Assembly (NCBI GenBank): GCA_028278755.1
Contig: JAPYOI010000074.1
Coordinates: 1-43,265 of the forward strand
Direction of reading: 5' to 3'
DNA from: Poriferisodalis multihospitum
GTDB taxonomy: Bacteria > Actinomycetota > Acidimicrobiia > Acidimicrobiales > Poriferisodalaceae
DNA: 43,265 nt
Part shown: in pieces, positions 1 to 7,339 of the stretch
Layout of the letters: every line of letters starts with the position of its first letter
How positions within the stretch are numbered: the stretch's first letter is position 1
Notes under the pieces: model-generated
Database searches by the model: none
The model's input: the letters and a program-made list of their open reading frames with translations, nothing else
What the model was told of the DNA's origin: nothing
Translations under genes and position numbers: made by a program

Positions 1-1
1 C

Positions 2-211
2 GACGACAAGCAATACAGCGTCAACCAGATCCGCTTCGTCGAAATGGTCATCGACTACCTCACCGAGCACGGCACCGTCACCGAGCGCCGCGTCTACGAG
101 TCGCCCTTCATCAGCGTGGCACCCGAGGGCCCCGACGCCATCTTCGTGTCCGACGACGTCGACGAGTTCTTCGAGATCGTCAAACACCTCCACAACACCG
201 CCGACGTCTGA
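2..211 (+). CDS. hsdR: Type I restriction enzyme R subunit, C-terminal fragment
   Basis: Only the last 69 codons are in the window; the gene starts to the left. HsdR is the ATP-dependent translocase/endonuclease subunit of type I restriction-modification complexes. The visible peptide (YSVNQIRFVEMVIDYLTEHG near its start, then YESPFI and a short acidic tail) matches the helical C-terminal domain of HsdR proteins, where a conserved NQIRF..ii.yLt..G segment precedes an EpPF-like motif. The motor and nuclease domains are outside the window, so activity cannot be judged. It lies next to a toxin-antitoxin pair, which is typical of a defence neighbourhood. The family call comes from recognising this tail only. 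Confidence 0.72.
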   Translation, partial: DDKQYSVNQIRFVEMVIDYLTEHGTVTERRVYESPFISVAPEGPDAIFVSDDVDEFFEIVKHLHNTADV

Positions 212-298
212 CCGGCACGGAGCTGCTGCAGATGACAGCCCGCCGGAAGACTCACCTCTCACCACCGAGCCAGTGGCGCTCGGCACACCCCCGATCCA

Positions 299-315
299 TA
301 AGATATGCTGGCATA
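299..315 (+). promoter_or_regulatory. Candidate -10 box and palindromic operator of vapB
   Basis: TAAGAT at 299-304 resembles a -10 box. It is followed at once by the inverted repeat TATGC-TG-GCATA (304-315), which ends just before the ATG at 317. Transcription from this box would begin within a few bases of the start codon, so the mRNA would be almost leaderless. Ribbon-helix-helix antitoxins usually repress their own promoter through such short palindromes. I see no good -35 box. Confidence 0.35.
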
Positions 316-316
316 C

Positions 317-541
317 ATGAATCGGACCACCGTCAAGCTCCCATCCGAGCTCGACGCCCGCCTCCGCCACGAGGCCGCTCGGCGCAACATCACCATCTCA
401 GAGCTGACGCGCGAGGCCATCGAGCATCACCTCGGCCCGCGTCGGCGACTGGGCGCGACCGCCGCCGGTCGCAGCGGCCGCTCCGACATCTCTGAGCGCA
501 TCGAAGAGATCCTCGCCAGCGAGGTGCCGACATTGCGCTGA
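317..541 (+). CDS. vapB: Ribbon-helix-helix antitoxin of a VapBC-like pair
   Basis: A 74-residue protein. Its N-terminal 40 residues (NRTTVKLPSELDARLRHEAA then an amphipathic SELTREAIEHHL helix) have the ribbon-helix-helix pattern of CopG/Arc-type DNA-binding antitoxins. The C-terminal tail (DISERIEEILASEVP) would be the toxin-binding arm. I chose ATG 317 because the beta strand starts right after it; an in-frame ATG at 305 adds four residues and lies inside the palindrome. The stop codon overlaps the start of the PIN-domain gene, as in classic vapBC operons. Expected role: neutralise the PIN ribonuclease and repress the operon. The pair is clear; the exact subfamily is not. Confidence 0.75.
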   Translation: MNRTTVKLPSELDARLRHEAARRNITISELTREAIEHHLGPRRRLGATAAGRSGRSDISERIEEILASEVPTLR

Positions 542-945
542 TCGTCGATGCGGGTCCGCTGTACGCCTACATCGACGCAGACGATCGGCATCACACGGCG
601 TGCGCGGAGTTGCTGTCACTGCATCGGGGACCGCTCATCGTGCCAACCTTGGTCGTCACCGAGGTCGCCCATTTGGTTGGCACCCGCTTGGGTTCTCAGG
701 CCGAAGTTCGGTTCTTGGGCGATCTCGCTTCCGGCGATCTGATCGCGGAGCCCGTAGCAGCGAGCGACTGGCTGCGCATCGCCGAACTGGCCCACGCCTA
801 CCGAGACCTCCCGCTGGGCACCGTCGACGCGTCGGTCATCGCCACAGCCGAACGGCTTGGCGCAACCGAGGTGGCCACTCTCGACCGACGGCACTTCGGC
901 GTCGTACGCCCAAACCACTGCGAATGGCTCACGATCCTGCCCTGA
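538..945 (+). CDS. vapC: PIN-domain ribonuclease toxin (VapC-like)
   Basis: The PIN fold is complete only if translation starts upstream of the first ATG (610). In frame, the sequence ALIVDAGPLYAYIDADDRHH supplies the first catalytic aspartate, VVTEVAHLVG the conserved glutamate, and GTVDASVIATAERLG plus ATLDRRHF the C-terminal acidic residues. No ATG, GTG or TTG lies in frame before the aspartate. The best candidates are CTG at 538, overlapping the antitoxin stop as CTGA, or ATT at 532. I give 538, about 135 aa. VapC toxins are Mg-dependent RNases that cleave tRNA or rRNA and are blocked by VapB. A non-standard start would keep toxin synthesis low and coupled to the antitoxin. Confidence 0.72.
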   Translation: MIVDAGPLYAYIDADDRHHTACAELLSLHRGPLIVPTLVVTEVAHLVGTRLGSQAEVRFLGDLASGDLIAEPVAASDWLRIAELAHAYRDLPLGTVDASVIATAERLGATEVATLDRRHFGVVRPNHCEWLTILP

Positions 946-1186
946 CCGGTATCGACCACTGATCTCTCTGACGCCGTTTGCTATCGCTGACGTGGCCGCC
1001 GGGGCTCATGGACATCGGCTCGCGCGGTCTTGGCCCGGCGCGATCTCGCACGAGCGGCGATCCTATGGCGATCCTGCTGGGCCCATCTGTAGGCCTTGTC
1101 TCGTCTCGCCACCGTCACTACCAGCACACGCAGGGCGTCGTCTTGAGTGTCGCAGGTCGCCTGGATACCCGTCGACGTCCCCGGCG
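946..1186. other. Intergenic stretch, nothing recognised
   Basis: This segment separates vapC from the superoxide dismutase remnant. Reading frames here do not resemble a protein family I know, and the frame that later becomes dismutase shows no dismutase N-terminal features. It may be replaced or eroded DNA. Confidence 0.4.
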
Positions 1187-1564
1187 GTGAGCCCCGGCGG
1201 CGGCGGTGACCCCAGCGGCGACTTAGCGGCGGAGCTGGAGGCGAGCCTTGGTGGCGTGGACGCCTTCCGCGCCGATTTTGCCGCCGGGGCGGTAGGGAAC
1301 TTCGCTTCGGGTTGGGGCTAGCTGGTGTTCGACGGTTCCGGCGGCAACGGAGGATCCTCGTTGCGCATCGTCCAGACCGACGATACCCAGACGCCCCTGA
1401 CTGACGGCCTGAGGGCGCTGCTGGTGATCGACGTGTGGGAGCACGCCTACTACCTCGACTACCAGAACGCCCGGGCTGCCTACGTGGATGCGTTCGTCGA
1501 GCACCTGATCAACTGGGAATTCGCCTCAGCCAACTACGCCGCAGCCCTGCGCGCCCACGCTTAG
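1187..1564 (+). pseudogene. sodB: Fe/Mn superoxide dismutase remnant, 5'-truncated, with an in-frame TAG
   Basis: Similarity begins abruptly at 1187 with SPGGGGDPSG, the family's lSPnGGGePtG motif before the C-terminal domain. It continues through VDAFRADFAAGAVGNFASGWG, then hits TAG at 1319-1321. The same frame resumes with LVFDG and runs through DVWEHAYYLDYQNAR, carrying the Asp and His metal ligands, to LINWEFASANYAAAL. In the family the stopped position is Trp (GSGWaWLv), so one G-to-A change turned TGG into TAG. The N-terminal domain with the other two His ligands is missing. The product could not be a working dismutase. The nonsense change alone might be a sequencing error, but the 5' loss is independent evidence of decay. 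Confidence 0.8.
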
Positions 1565-1614
1565 CTGCCGCCGGGCAGGCACCTCATCGGTGACGAGATC
1601 GCGCTTGCGTTCCT

Positions 1615-1643
1615 TTGACGGCCATGGTAGTTTGTATTACAAA
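1615..1643 (+). promoter_or_regulatory. Promoter of the membrane-protein/winged-helix operon
   Basis: TTGACG (1615-1620) is followed after 17 bp by TACAAA (1638-1643). The -10 box lies inside the palindrome at 1627-1647, so a bound repressor would block polymerase. Transcription would start near 1650, leaving a leader of about 27 nt with a GAAGGGGG ribosome-binding site before ATG 1677. Confidence 0.55.
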
Positions 1644-1647
1644 CTAC
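1627..1647. promoter_or_regulatory. Perfect 9-bp-arm palindrome, likely operator
   Basis: Arms GTAGTTTGT and ACAAACTAC are perfect reverse complements around a 3-bp ATT centre. The site is AT-rich in a GC-rich window and spans the predicted -10 box. The likely ligand is the winged-helix protein encoded at 2315-2650 in the same operon, giving autoregulation. That assignment is inference from position and symmetry. Confidence 0.6.
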
Positions 1648-1676
1648 TTTGTGACACAACGAAGGGGGCCTCGGCA

Positions 1677-2321
1677 ATGTCAGGCAGTGCAGTGACAGAC
1701 AATGACCATCCCGCCGCGCTGGGACCGGACGAGAGTTGGGAGACGATTCACGCCACCATGCACGGCGCTCGCAGTGCGTTCTACGCCGCGGGCAGCACTG
1801 CGATCTTGCTGATGTGGGCCGGGATCATCTCGATCGCCTACCTGGCGCAGTACGCCGTGGCGACCTTCGCTGCGGACTTCGCCGACAAGTACCCGTGGTA
1901 TCCCGGCCCGCTGTGGGCAGTCATCACGTTCCCCGGCGTGATCGGCAGCATGGCCATCGGTTACCGCGCCGGCAACGCGCTTTCGCCGGGCCGCGCCATG
2001 CAGAGCGCCGGGATCCGGGTGTTCGCCTACTGGATGACGGTCATGGTTGCAGCGGGACTGCTGCCGGGCGCAGCAGGCCTGTGGAACGAGGCCGGCGCCG
2101 AGAAGACTCCCTTCGTCATGCTGGGAGTCTTCGCGCTCGGGTACGTGCTCTTCGGCATCCTGAACCGAACTGTGATCGCCGTGTTCGGCGTCGGTATGGC
2201 CGTGGCTTTCTATGCCCCGCACTACCTCTTCGACGACGTCGCGCCGGCGGTCTCGGGAATCGCGATGCTCGTGATGCTGGTCTCAGTTGCCATGTGGGTG
2301 CGCAGGACGGGCGAATGGTAA
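1677..2321 (+). CDS. Multi-pass membrane protein paired with a winged-helix regulator
   Basis: A 214-residue protein. After a polar N-terminus of about 40 residues it has about six hydrophobic helices, for example STAILLMWAGIISIAYLAQY, LWAVITFPGVIGSMAIGY, VFAYWMTVMVAAGLLPGAAG, FVMLGVFALGYVLFGIL, TVIAVFGVGMAVAFYA and GIAMLVMLVSVAMWV. ATG 1677 is chosen because GAAGGGGG lies about 10 nt upstream; an ATG at 1590 would start before the promoter. No catalytic motif is visible. It overlaps the next gene by 7 nt, so the two are translated together. Membrane proteins next to a small winged-helix repressor are a recurring arrangement of unknown function. A role as sensor or partner of the regulator is a guess. 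Confidence 0.7.
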   Translation: MSGSAVTDNDHPAALGPDESWETIHATMHGARSAFYAAGSTAILLMWAGIISIAYLAQYAVATFAADFADKYPWYPGPLWAVITFPGVIGSMAIGYRAGNALSPGRAMQSAGIRVFAYWMTVMVAAGLLPGAAGLWNEAGAEKTPFVMLGVFALGYVLFGILNRTVIAVFGVGMAVAFYAPHYLFDDVAPAVSGIAMLVMLVSVAMWVRRTGEW

Positions 2322-2650
2322 GCGCAGACGGCCTGCCCGGCGGCGGCGAGATCGACCTCGACGAGACCATCCATCAGCCGACGCGGCTGCGGATCATGTC
2401 TCTGCTCGTGTCACTGGAAGCCCGGGACCGGTTGGCCTACGGGTTCGTGCAGAACCACCTGGGCCTGACCCCCGGCAATCTGACGACGCACTTGCGGAAG
2501 CTGGAAGATGCTGGCTACGTGGCAACCACTAAGGAGTTCCACGGAGCCAAGCCGCGCACGTGGATCCAAGCCACGGAATCAGGACGCAAAGCCTTCGCCG
2601 GGTACCTCGTCAACCTCGAGCGGGCCCTTGGCCTGCACACCACATCCTGA
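2315..2650 (+). CDS. Winged-helix DNA-binding regulator (HTH_34-like)
   Basis: A 111-residue protein made almost wholly of one winged-helix domain. IHQPTRLRIMSLLVSLE is helix 1, FVQNHLGLTPGNLTTHLRKL the helix-turn-helix, and EDAGYVATTKEFHGAKPRTW with the following ATESGRKAF the wing and last helix. This matches the MarR/PadR-like winged-helix domain often seen as a stand-alone protein in actinobacteria. ATG 2315 overlaps the upstream membrane-protein stop. It probably binds the palindrome at 1627-1647 and represses its own operon. No ligand-binding domain is present, so the signal it reads is unknown. Confidence 0.8.
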   Translation: MVSADGLPGGGEIDLDETIHQPTRLRIMSLLVSLEARDRLAYGFVQNHLGLTPGNLTTHLRKLEDAGYVATTKEFHGAKPRTWIQATESGRKAFAGYLVNLERALGLHTTS

Positions 2651-2715
2651 CAGCGCGATCGCCCAGTGCAGCAGACGGTTGACATCGGCGCGAGATCCTC
2701 ATGGCTCGGCACGTC

Positions 2716-2743
2716 CTGAACGGTGGGATTACATCATTAGGCT
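2716..2743 (+). promoter_or_regulatory. Weak candidate promoter of the desaturase gene
   Basis: CTGAAC (2716-2721), 16 bp, then TAGGCT (2738-2743). The -10 has the TAnnnT form; the -35 is poor. The start would fall near 2750, about 20 nt before the ATG at 2773. Confidence 0.3.
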
Positions 2744-2772
2744 CCATCCCGCATGGTGATTGGCGGTGCCCG

Positions 2773-3711
2773 ATGCCGGTAGAGGCCGATGCCCGGACGC
2801 TCGCCGATCTGGAGCCAGAGGTTGAGCGACTCTTGGCGCGCCACCTTGGGCAGACCAAGGAATGGCACCCCCACGCGCTCGTGCCCTGGAGCCGGGGCGA
2901 AGACTTCGCGCCCGACTACGAATGGTCACCTGAGGAAGCCAACCTCACCCCTGAGGCTCGCAGCGCCCTGTTCGTGAATGTGCTCACCGAGGAGAACTTG
3001 CCGTACTACTTCCGGGACAGCGAGCGGCTGTTCGGCCGTGAGGGCGCATGGGGCGAATGGGTTCGCCGCTGGACGGCGGAAGAGGGACGGCACGGCCGGG
3101 TCATCTACGACTACCTGTCGGTCACCCGCGCTCTGGACCCCGTGGCACTGGAGCGGGCGCGCATGGCGCAGGTGCAGTGCGGGCAAGTGCCCCAGCCGCC
3201 GAGCCTGCTGGAAGGTCTTGCCTACGTCACGCTGCAGGAGTTGGCCACCCGCATAGCTCACTTCAACACCGGGCGCCACATCGACGACCCCGCCGGCAAG
3301 GCCATTATGAGGCGGGTCGCCTTTGATGAGAACCTGCATTTCCTGTTCTACCGAGACGTGATGAGTGCCGCGGTCGAGATGGACCCCTCCAGCGCGGTGG
3401 TGGCCATCGCCAACCAAGTCAAGAGCTTCGCCATGCCCGGAGTGGGCATCACCGATTTCGACGCCCACTCGCGCATCATCGCCGAAGCCGGGATCTATGA
3501 CCTGGCCATCCACCACGACCAGATCCTGCAGCCTGTCGTGCTGCGCGACTGGAATCTGCCGGGATTGACCGAGCTCTCGGGCATAGCCGAGGCGGCCCGC
3601 GATCGGCTCATGGCCCTGATCGACCGCATCGGCCGTGTGGGGCAACGCCTTGCCGGGCGCTATGCCGAGGCACGCGAAACACTGCGCCGCAACGCGGCAC
3701 TCGTGCGATAG
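2773..3711 (+). CDS. desA: Acyl-ACP desaturase, soluble di-iron (DesA-like)
   Basis: A 312-residue member of the soluble fatty-acid desaturase family, which introduces a cis double bond into acyl chains bound to acyl carrier protein. All six iron ligands expected from the plant stearoyl-ACP enzyme are visible: Glu in LTEENLPYY (residue 73 or 74), Glu104 and His107 in WTAEEGRH, Glu156 in TLQELATRIAHFNTG, and Glu186 and His189 in FDENLH. The protein is close in length to mycobacterial DesA1/DesA2. ATG 2773 fits the family N-terminus (MPVEADARTL); an upstream in-frame ATG at 2701 would precede the candidate -10. It is a single gene convergent with the RraA-like gene; its ferredoxin/reductase partners are not in the window. 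Confidence 0.88.
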   Translation: MPVEADARTLADLEPEVERLLARHLGQTKEWHPHALVPWSRGEDFAPDYEWSPEEANLTPEARSALFVNVLTEENLPYYFRDSERLFGREGAWGEWVRRWTAEEGRHGRVIYDYLSVTRALDPVALERARMAQVQCGQVPQPPSLLEGLAYVTLQELATRIAHFNTGRHIDDPAGKAIMRRVAFDENLHFLFYRDVMSAAVEMDPSSAVVAIANQVKSFAMPGVGITDFDAHSRIIAEAGIYDLAIHHDQILQPVVLRDWNLPGLTELSGIAEAARDRLMALIDRIGRVGQRLAGRYAEARETLRRNAALVR

Positions 3712-3752
3712 ACCCCGCAGCTGCGCTCACAGCCGCGCGGACCGGCGAAGGA

Positions 3753-4454
3753 CTAGTGGTCGCCCTTGGGGTCGAGCAGGGCGGTCAACCGGTCGATGGA
3801 GAAGTCCTCGCTGCGGGCAGCGTCGATGAGGACTCGCTCAGCGGCAGCGATCTTGGCGGCTGCCGCGGACACGTCGGCAGCGACGTCGACCGGCACCACG
3901 ACCGCACCGTGACGGTCGGCGTGGATGAGATCGCCAGGCTGCACCGACATGCCGTGCACGGTCACCGGTACCGCGAACTCGACTACGTGCACCCACGCGT
4001 GCGAGGGACCGATAGAGCCGGCCAGCGCGCCGAAGCCCGGCGCCCAGTCGTCCAGATCCCGGATGGACCCGTTGGTGATGACGCCGAGCGAACCCAGCCC
4101 GGAGTGGATGCTGCTGTTGACCTCGCCCCACCAAGCGCCGTAACCCGGCGACGCATCGATGTCCTCGATGACGGTGACAGAGGGGCGGGGACCTTCGGCC
4201 ATGTGGCGGTAGTAGCCGACCCGCATCGCGAGATCGGCGTCACCGCTTCGGCCCGACGGTGCCGCTGCCCGGATTGTGGCCGTGCGGGCGTAGCCGACCA
4301 TGACGGTCTCGGGATCGGGGCAGACCAGCGGCGAAGTGGTGTAGCCGTAGGCCCGGCGGTGCGGCGCAACGATCTCGAGCGCGTTGCAGATCGTCGGGGT
4401 GTCGAGCGCACGCAGAGCGTCAAGCACCTCGGCATTCAGCGGATCGGCGGTCAT
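3753..4454 (-). CDS. RraA/HMG-aldolase family protein
   Basis: A 233-residue protein of the RraA-like class II pyruvate aldolase family (4-hydroxy-4-methyl-2-oxoglutarate aldolase/oxaloacetate decarboxylase type). Diagnostic segments are ALDTPTICNALE near the N-terminus, the glycine-rich WWGEVNSSIHSGLGSLGVIT with conserved Glu111, NGSIRDLDDW with the substrate/metal pair Arg132-Asp133, and GDLIHADRHGAVVVP. Some members instead inhibit RNase E; some are misnamed demethylmenaquinone methyltransferase. It is longer than stand-alone RraA (about 160 aa), which favours an enzyme. It starts 20 nt after the rplQ stop on the same strand, so it may be read from the ribosomal transcript. The substrate is not known. 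Confidence 0.78.
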   Translation of the reverse strand: MTADPLNAEVLDALRALDTPTICNALEIVAPHRRAYGYTTSPLVCPDPETVMVGYARTATIRAAAPSGRSGDADLAMRVGYYRHMAEGPRPSVTVIEDIDASPGYGAWWGEVNSSIHSGLGSLGVITNGSIRDLDDWAPGFGALAGSIGPSHAWVHVVEFAVPVTVHGMSVQPGDLIHADRHGAVVVPVDVAADVSAAAAKIAAAERVLIDAARSEDFSIDRLTALLDPKGDH

Positions 4455-4474
4455 GTCCGTGAGCGAGGAGGGTG

Positions 4475-4828
4475 TCAGACCAACTCGATGAGCGCCATGG
4501 GGGCGTTGTCGCCCCGGCGCGGTCCGAGCTTCAAGATGCGCGTGTAGCCGCCCGGACGTCCCTCGTAGCGGGGGCCGATCTCGTCGATCAGCTTCTGGGC
4601 CATCTCCTGATCGCCGTTGAGGCTGGCGATGATCTGGCGATGCCGTGCCAGGCCGCCCTTGCGCGCCTTCGTGATGAGCTTCTCGGCGTACGGCCGCAGC
4701 GCCTTGGCCTTGGCCTCAGTGGTCTCGATGGCTTCCGCAGCGAACAACGACGCCGCCAGGTTGGCGAGCATGGAGCGCTGGTGACTGGCGCTGCCGCCGA
4801 GGCGTCGGCCCTTCGTGGGCGTGGGCAT
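4475..4828 (-). CDS. rplQ: Large-subunit ribosomal protein bL17
   Basis: A 117-residue protein of standard bacterial length. It opens with MPTPTKGRRLGGSASHQRSM and contains LANLAASLF and the AKALRPYAEKLITKAR helix typical of L17, a 50S protein near the exit tunnel. Its stop is followed by the RraA-like gene, and its start lies 2 nt after the rpoA stop. It is the last ribosomal gene of the alpha-operon end of the supercluster. Confidence 0.95.
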   Translation of the reverse strand: MPTPTKGRRLGGSASHQRSMLANLAASLFAAEAIETTEAKAKALRPYAEKLITKARKGGLARHRQIIASLNGDQEMAQKLIDEIGPRYEGRPGGYTRILKLGPRRGDNAPMALIELV

Positions 4829-4830
4829 GA

Positions 4831-5868
4831 TCAGCTGACCGCCGCTGGGGTGGCCTGCTCGACGTCGCCCTCGGCATCGCTCTCGGTCTCGCCCTCAGAC
4901 TCAGCCTCGGATGACGGGCTCATGCCACGCAGCGCCAGACCCCGCTCGTCGAGCTTCTCGATGACCTCGTCGAGCGATTTCTGGCCGAAGTTCGGAACGG
5001 TCATGAGTTCGTCCACCGACTGGTCGAGCAGCTCGCCGATGGTGTTGAACTGCGCACGCTTGAGGCAGTTGCGGGCGCGTTCGGACAGGCCCAAGTCTTC
5101 GATGGGACGTTCGAGATCGCTGGTCCGGCCGCCGCCGACCGCCACCTCGGCGATGTCAAGGCCCAAGGGCTCCGGCGACAGCTCGGCGATCATGAGCATC
5201 AGCCGGCACAGGGTGTCGCCCGCCGACGACAGCGCTTCGCGCGGCGTCATCGCGCCATCGGTCTCGATGTCGAGCACGAGCCGGTCGAAGTCAGTGGACT
5301 GCTCGACGCGCACCGGCTCGACTTCCACCGCCACACGCCGCACCGGGCTGAACAGCGCGTCCACGAGGATCACGCCGATCGTGCTGCCGGCACGCTCGCT
5401 CTCGGGCGCCGCATAGCCCCAGCCACGCTCGACAGTGAGGTCCATCGCCAGGCGAGCGCCCTCGCCGAGCGTCGCGATGTGCAGGTCGGGCGTCAGGCAT
5501 TCGACATCGATGCCCCAGTCCACGTGCCCGGCCAGTACCGGACCAACGCCCCGCTCATCGAGGCGTACCGCCACGGGCTCGTCGATGTGGCACCTCAGCA
5601 CCACGTCCTTGAGATTCAGGATGATGTCGGTGACGTCTTCGACGACGCCCTCGATGGTCGTGAACTCGTGCAGCGCGTCGTCGAAGCGCACCTGGGTGAT
5701 CGCTGCACCGGGAATCGACGACAGCAGCGTGCGGCGCAGCGAGTTGCCCAGCGTGTGCCCGAAACCGGGCTCCAGCGGGCCGATAGCGAAGCGCTGGCGG
5801 TTGCCCTCGGGCTCGCCGAGGATGTCGATCGTCGGTCGGTGCATGACCAAGGTGTCGGAGATAGACAC
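4831..5868 (-). CDS. rpoA: RNA polymerase alpha subunit
   Basis: The alpha subunit dimerises to nucleate polymerase assembly; its C-terminal domain binds UP elements and activators. The N-terminal domain shows LEPGFGHTLGNSLRRTLLSS and VTDIILNLKDV. The C-terminal domain shows ERARNCLKRAQFNTIGELL, with the DNA-contacting arginine, and NFGQKSLDEVIEKL. I chose GTG 5868 (345 aa) because GAAGGGG lies five bases upstream. GTG 5874 overlaps that site, and ATG 5844 has no clear site and shortens the N-terminus. After the C-terminal domain there is an acidic tail (SSEAESEGETESDAEGD) beyond the usual end. Confidence 0.95.
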   Translation of the reverse strand: MSISDTLVMHRPTIDILGEPEGNRQRFAIGPLEPGFGHTLGNSLRRTLLSSIPGAAITQVRFDDALHEFTTIEGVVEDVTDIILNLKDVVLRCHIDEPVAVRLDERGVGPVLAGHVDWGIDVECLTPDLHIATLGEGARLAMDLTVERGWGYAAPESERAGSTIGVILVDALFSPVRRVAVEVEPVRVEQSTDFDRLVLDIETDGAMTPREALSSAGDTLCRLMLMIAELSPEPLGLDIAEVAVGGGRTSDLERPIEDLGLSERARNCLKRAQFNTIGELLDQSVDELMTVPNFGQKSLDEVIEKLDERGLALRGMSPSSEAESEGETESDAEGDVEQATPAAVS

Positions 5869-5903
5869 GTTCACCCCTTCGTGGGCGGCAGATGTTGACA
5901 GGA

Positions 5904-6521
5904 CTATTTGCTGTAGAGCTCGACGATGAGCTGCTCGCGAACCGGGATCTCGATCTGGGATCGGATCGGCAGTTCGCGCACGGTGACCCGCTGGCCTCCG
6001 TCGCTCGCCTCCAGCCACGGGGGCGGAGTGCGGTCCAGCACATCGAGATTCCAGCGGATGGTGACGATCTCACGGGCCTTCGTCCGCAACTCGACTACGT
6101 CATCCTTGCGGGCCCGAAAGCTGGGAATGTTCACCCGGCGTCCGTTGACGTCGATGTGGCCATGGCTCACGAATTGGCGAGCCTGCGGGCGAGTCGCCGC
6201 CCAGCCGGCCCGGTACACGATGTTGTCGAGCCGCAGCTCGAGCAGCCGCAGCAGGTTTTCACCGGTCACCCCCCGCTGGCGGGCGGCCTCTTCGTACGCA
6301 TTGCGGAACTGTCGCTCCGTCATCCCGTAGGTGAAGCGGCACTTCTGCTTCTCCTGCAGCTGCAGCAAGAACTCCGAGTTCTGGCTGCGCCGCCGGCCGC
6401 GGCCGTGCTCGCCGGGCGGGTAGGGACGCCGGTCGAGCGCCTTCGTCTCGCCCTCAGTGCCCCAGATATTGGTGTTGAGCCGCCGGGAGACGCGCGCCTT
6501 GGGACCGGTGTAGCGAGACAT
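5904..6521 (-). CDS. rpsD: Small-subunit ribosomal protein uS4
   Basis: A 205-residue primary 16S rRNA binder and a classic alpha-operon autoregulator in other bacteria. It has MSRYTGPKARVSRRL at the start and the S4 RNA-binding domain (RLDNIVYRAGWAATRPQARQ, then VSHGHIDVNGRRVNIPS). It lacks the N-terminal zinc cysteines found in some S4 proteins; this is the C-minus form. The start lies 1 nt after the rpsK stop, so translation is coupled. Confidence 0.96.
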   Translation of the reverse strand: MSRYTGPKARVSRRLNTNIWGTEGETKALDRRPYPPGEHGRGRRRSQNSEFLLQLQEKQKCRFTYGMTERQFRNAYEEAARQRGVTGENLLRLLELRLDNIVYRAGWAATRPQARQFVSHGHIDVNGRRVNIPSFRARKDDVVELRTKAREIVTIRWNLDVLDRTPPPWLEASDGGQRVTVRELPIRSQIEIPVREQLIVELYSK

Positions 6522-6522
6522 C

Positions 6523-6918
6523 TCAGACCCTCCGGCGCTTCGGGGGGCGGCAGCCGTTGTGCGGCACCGGCGTCATGTCGCGGATGCCCTTGATCTCGAT
6601 GCCGGAATTCTGGATGGAGCGGATCGCGGTCTCGCGGCCCGAGCCGGGACCTTTCACGTGTACGTGCACCCGGCGCACGCCATGTTCCATGGCGCGCTCG
6701 GAGGCCTGCTCAGCGGCCTGCTGCGCGGCGAACGGCGTCGACTTGCGGGAGCCCTTGAAACCGGCGTTGCCGGCCGAGGCCCACGACACCACATTGCCTT
6801 GCAGGTCGGTGAACGTGATGATCGTGTTGTTGAACGAGCTCTTGATGTGCGCCACGCCGTCGCCGACGTTCTTGCGCTCCCTGCGCCTCCCGCGGCGAGG
6901 CTGCTGCTGCTGGTTCAC
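6523..6918 (-). CDS. rpsK: Small-subunit ribosomal protein uS11
   Basis: A 131-residue protein of the 30S platform. VAHIKSSFNNTIITFTDLQG, WASAGNAGFKGSRKSTPFAA and the C-terminal GIRDMTPVPHNGCRPPKRRR are the family signatures. GTG 6918 is the natural start: it lies 25 nt after the rpsM stop and gives a basic N-terminus (NQQQQPRRGRRRERKN). Longer in-frame extensions run back into rpsM. Confidence 0.94.
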   Translation of the reverse strand: MNQQQQPRRGRRRERKNVGDGVAHIKSSFNNTIITFTDLQGNVVSWASAGNAGFKGSRKSTPFAAQQAAEQASERAMEHGVRRVHVHVKGPGSGRETAIRSIQNSGIEIKGIRDMTPVPHNGCRPPKRRRV

Positions 6919-6943
6919 TTGCGCCCGCCTCTCGTGCGTCCGG

Positions 6944-7321
6944 TCACTTGCGTACCTTCTTCTTGCCCGCGACGGTCTTGCGCGGACCCTTGCGGGTGCG
7001 TGCGTTCGTGTGCGTGCGCTGGCCCCGTACCGGAAGCCCGCGGCGGTGACGGACGCCCTGGTAGCAGCCGATCTCGATCTTCCGCTTGACGTCCTGGGCG
7101 ATATCGCGCCGCAGGTCTCCCTCGACGGCCAGGTTGGCGTCGATGTGGTTGCGGATGCGGGCCACCTCGGCATCGGTCAGATCACGCACGCGCGTGCGCT
7201 CGGCAATGTTCAGGTCTTCGCAGATCTGCTGGCTGGCCGAACGACCGATGCCGTAGATGTAGGTGAGCGCGATCTCCACGCGCTTCTCACGCGGTATGTC
7301 GACGCCGGCGATTCGGGCCAT
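6944..7321 (-). CDS. rpsM: Small-subunit ribosomal protein uS13
   Basis: A 125-residue protein of the 30S head that contacts the P-site tRNA and bridges to the 50S subunit. MARIAGVDIPREKRVEIALT, the helix-hairpin-helix YIYGIGRSASQQI, and the basic tail RGLPVRGQRTHTNARTRKG are all canonical. It follows rpmJ by 18 nt. Confidence 0.96.
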   Translation of the reverse strand: MARIAGVDIPREKRVEIALTYIYGIGRSASQQICEDLNIAERTRVRDLTDAEVARIRNHIDANLAVEGDLRRDIAQDVKRKIEIGCYQGVRHRRGLPVRGQRTHTNARTRKGPRKTVAGKKKVRK

Positions 7322-7339
7322 CGATACGGAACTCCTGTC

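Noticed and set aside
1319..1321. TAG in the dismutase frame as recoded pyrrolysine or programmed readthrough
   Set aside because: The N-terminal half of the gene is also missing, and TAG falls where the family has Trp. Decay explains both facts.
2679..2684. TTGACA as the -35 box of the desaturase promoter
   Set aside because: No TAnnnT sequence lies 16-18 bp downstream; the weaker CTGAAC/TAGGCT pair is better placed.
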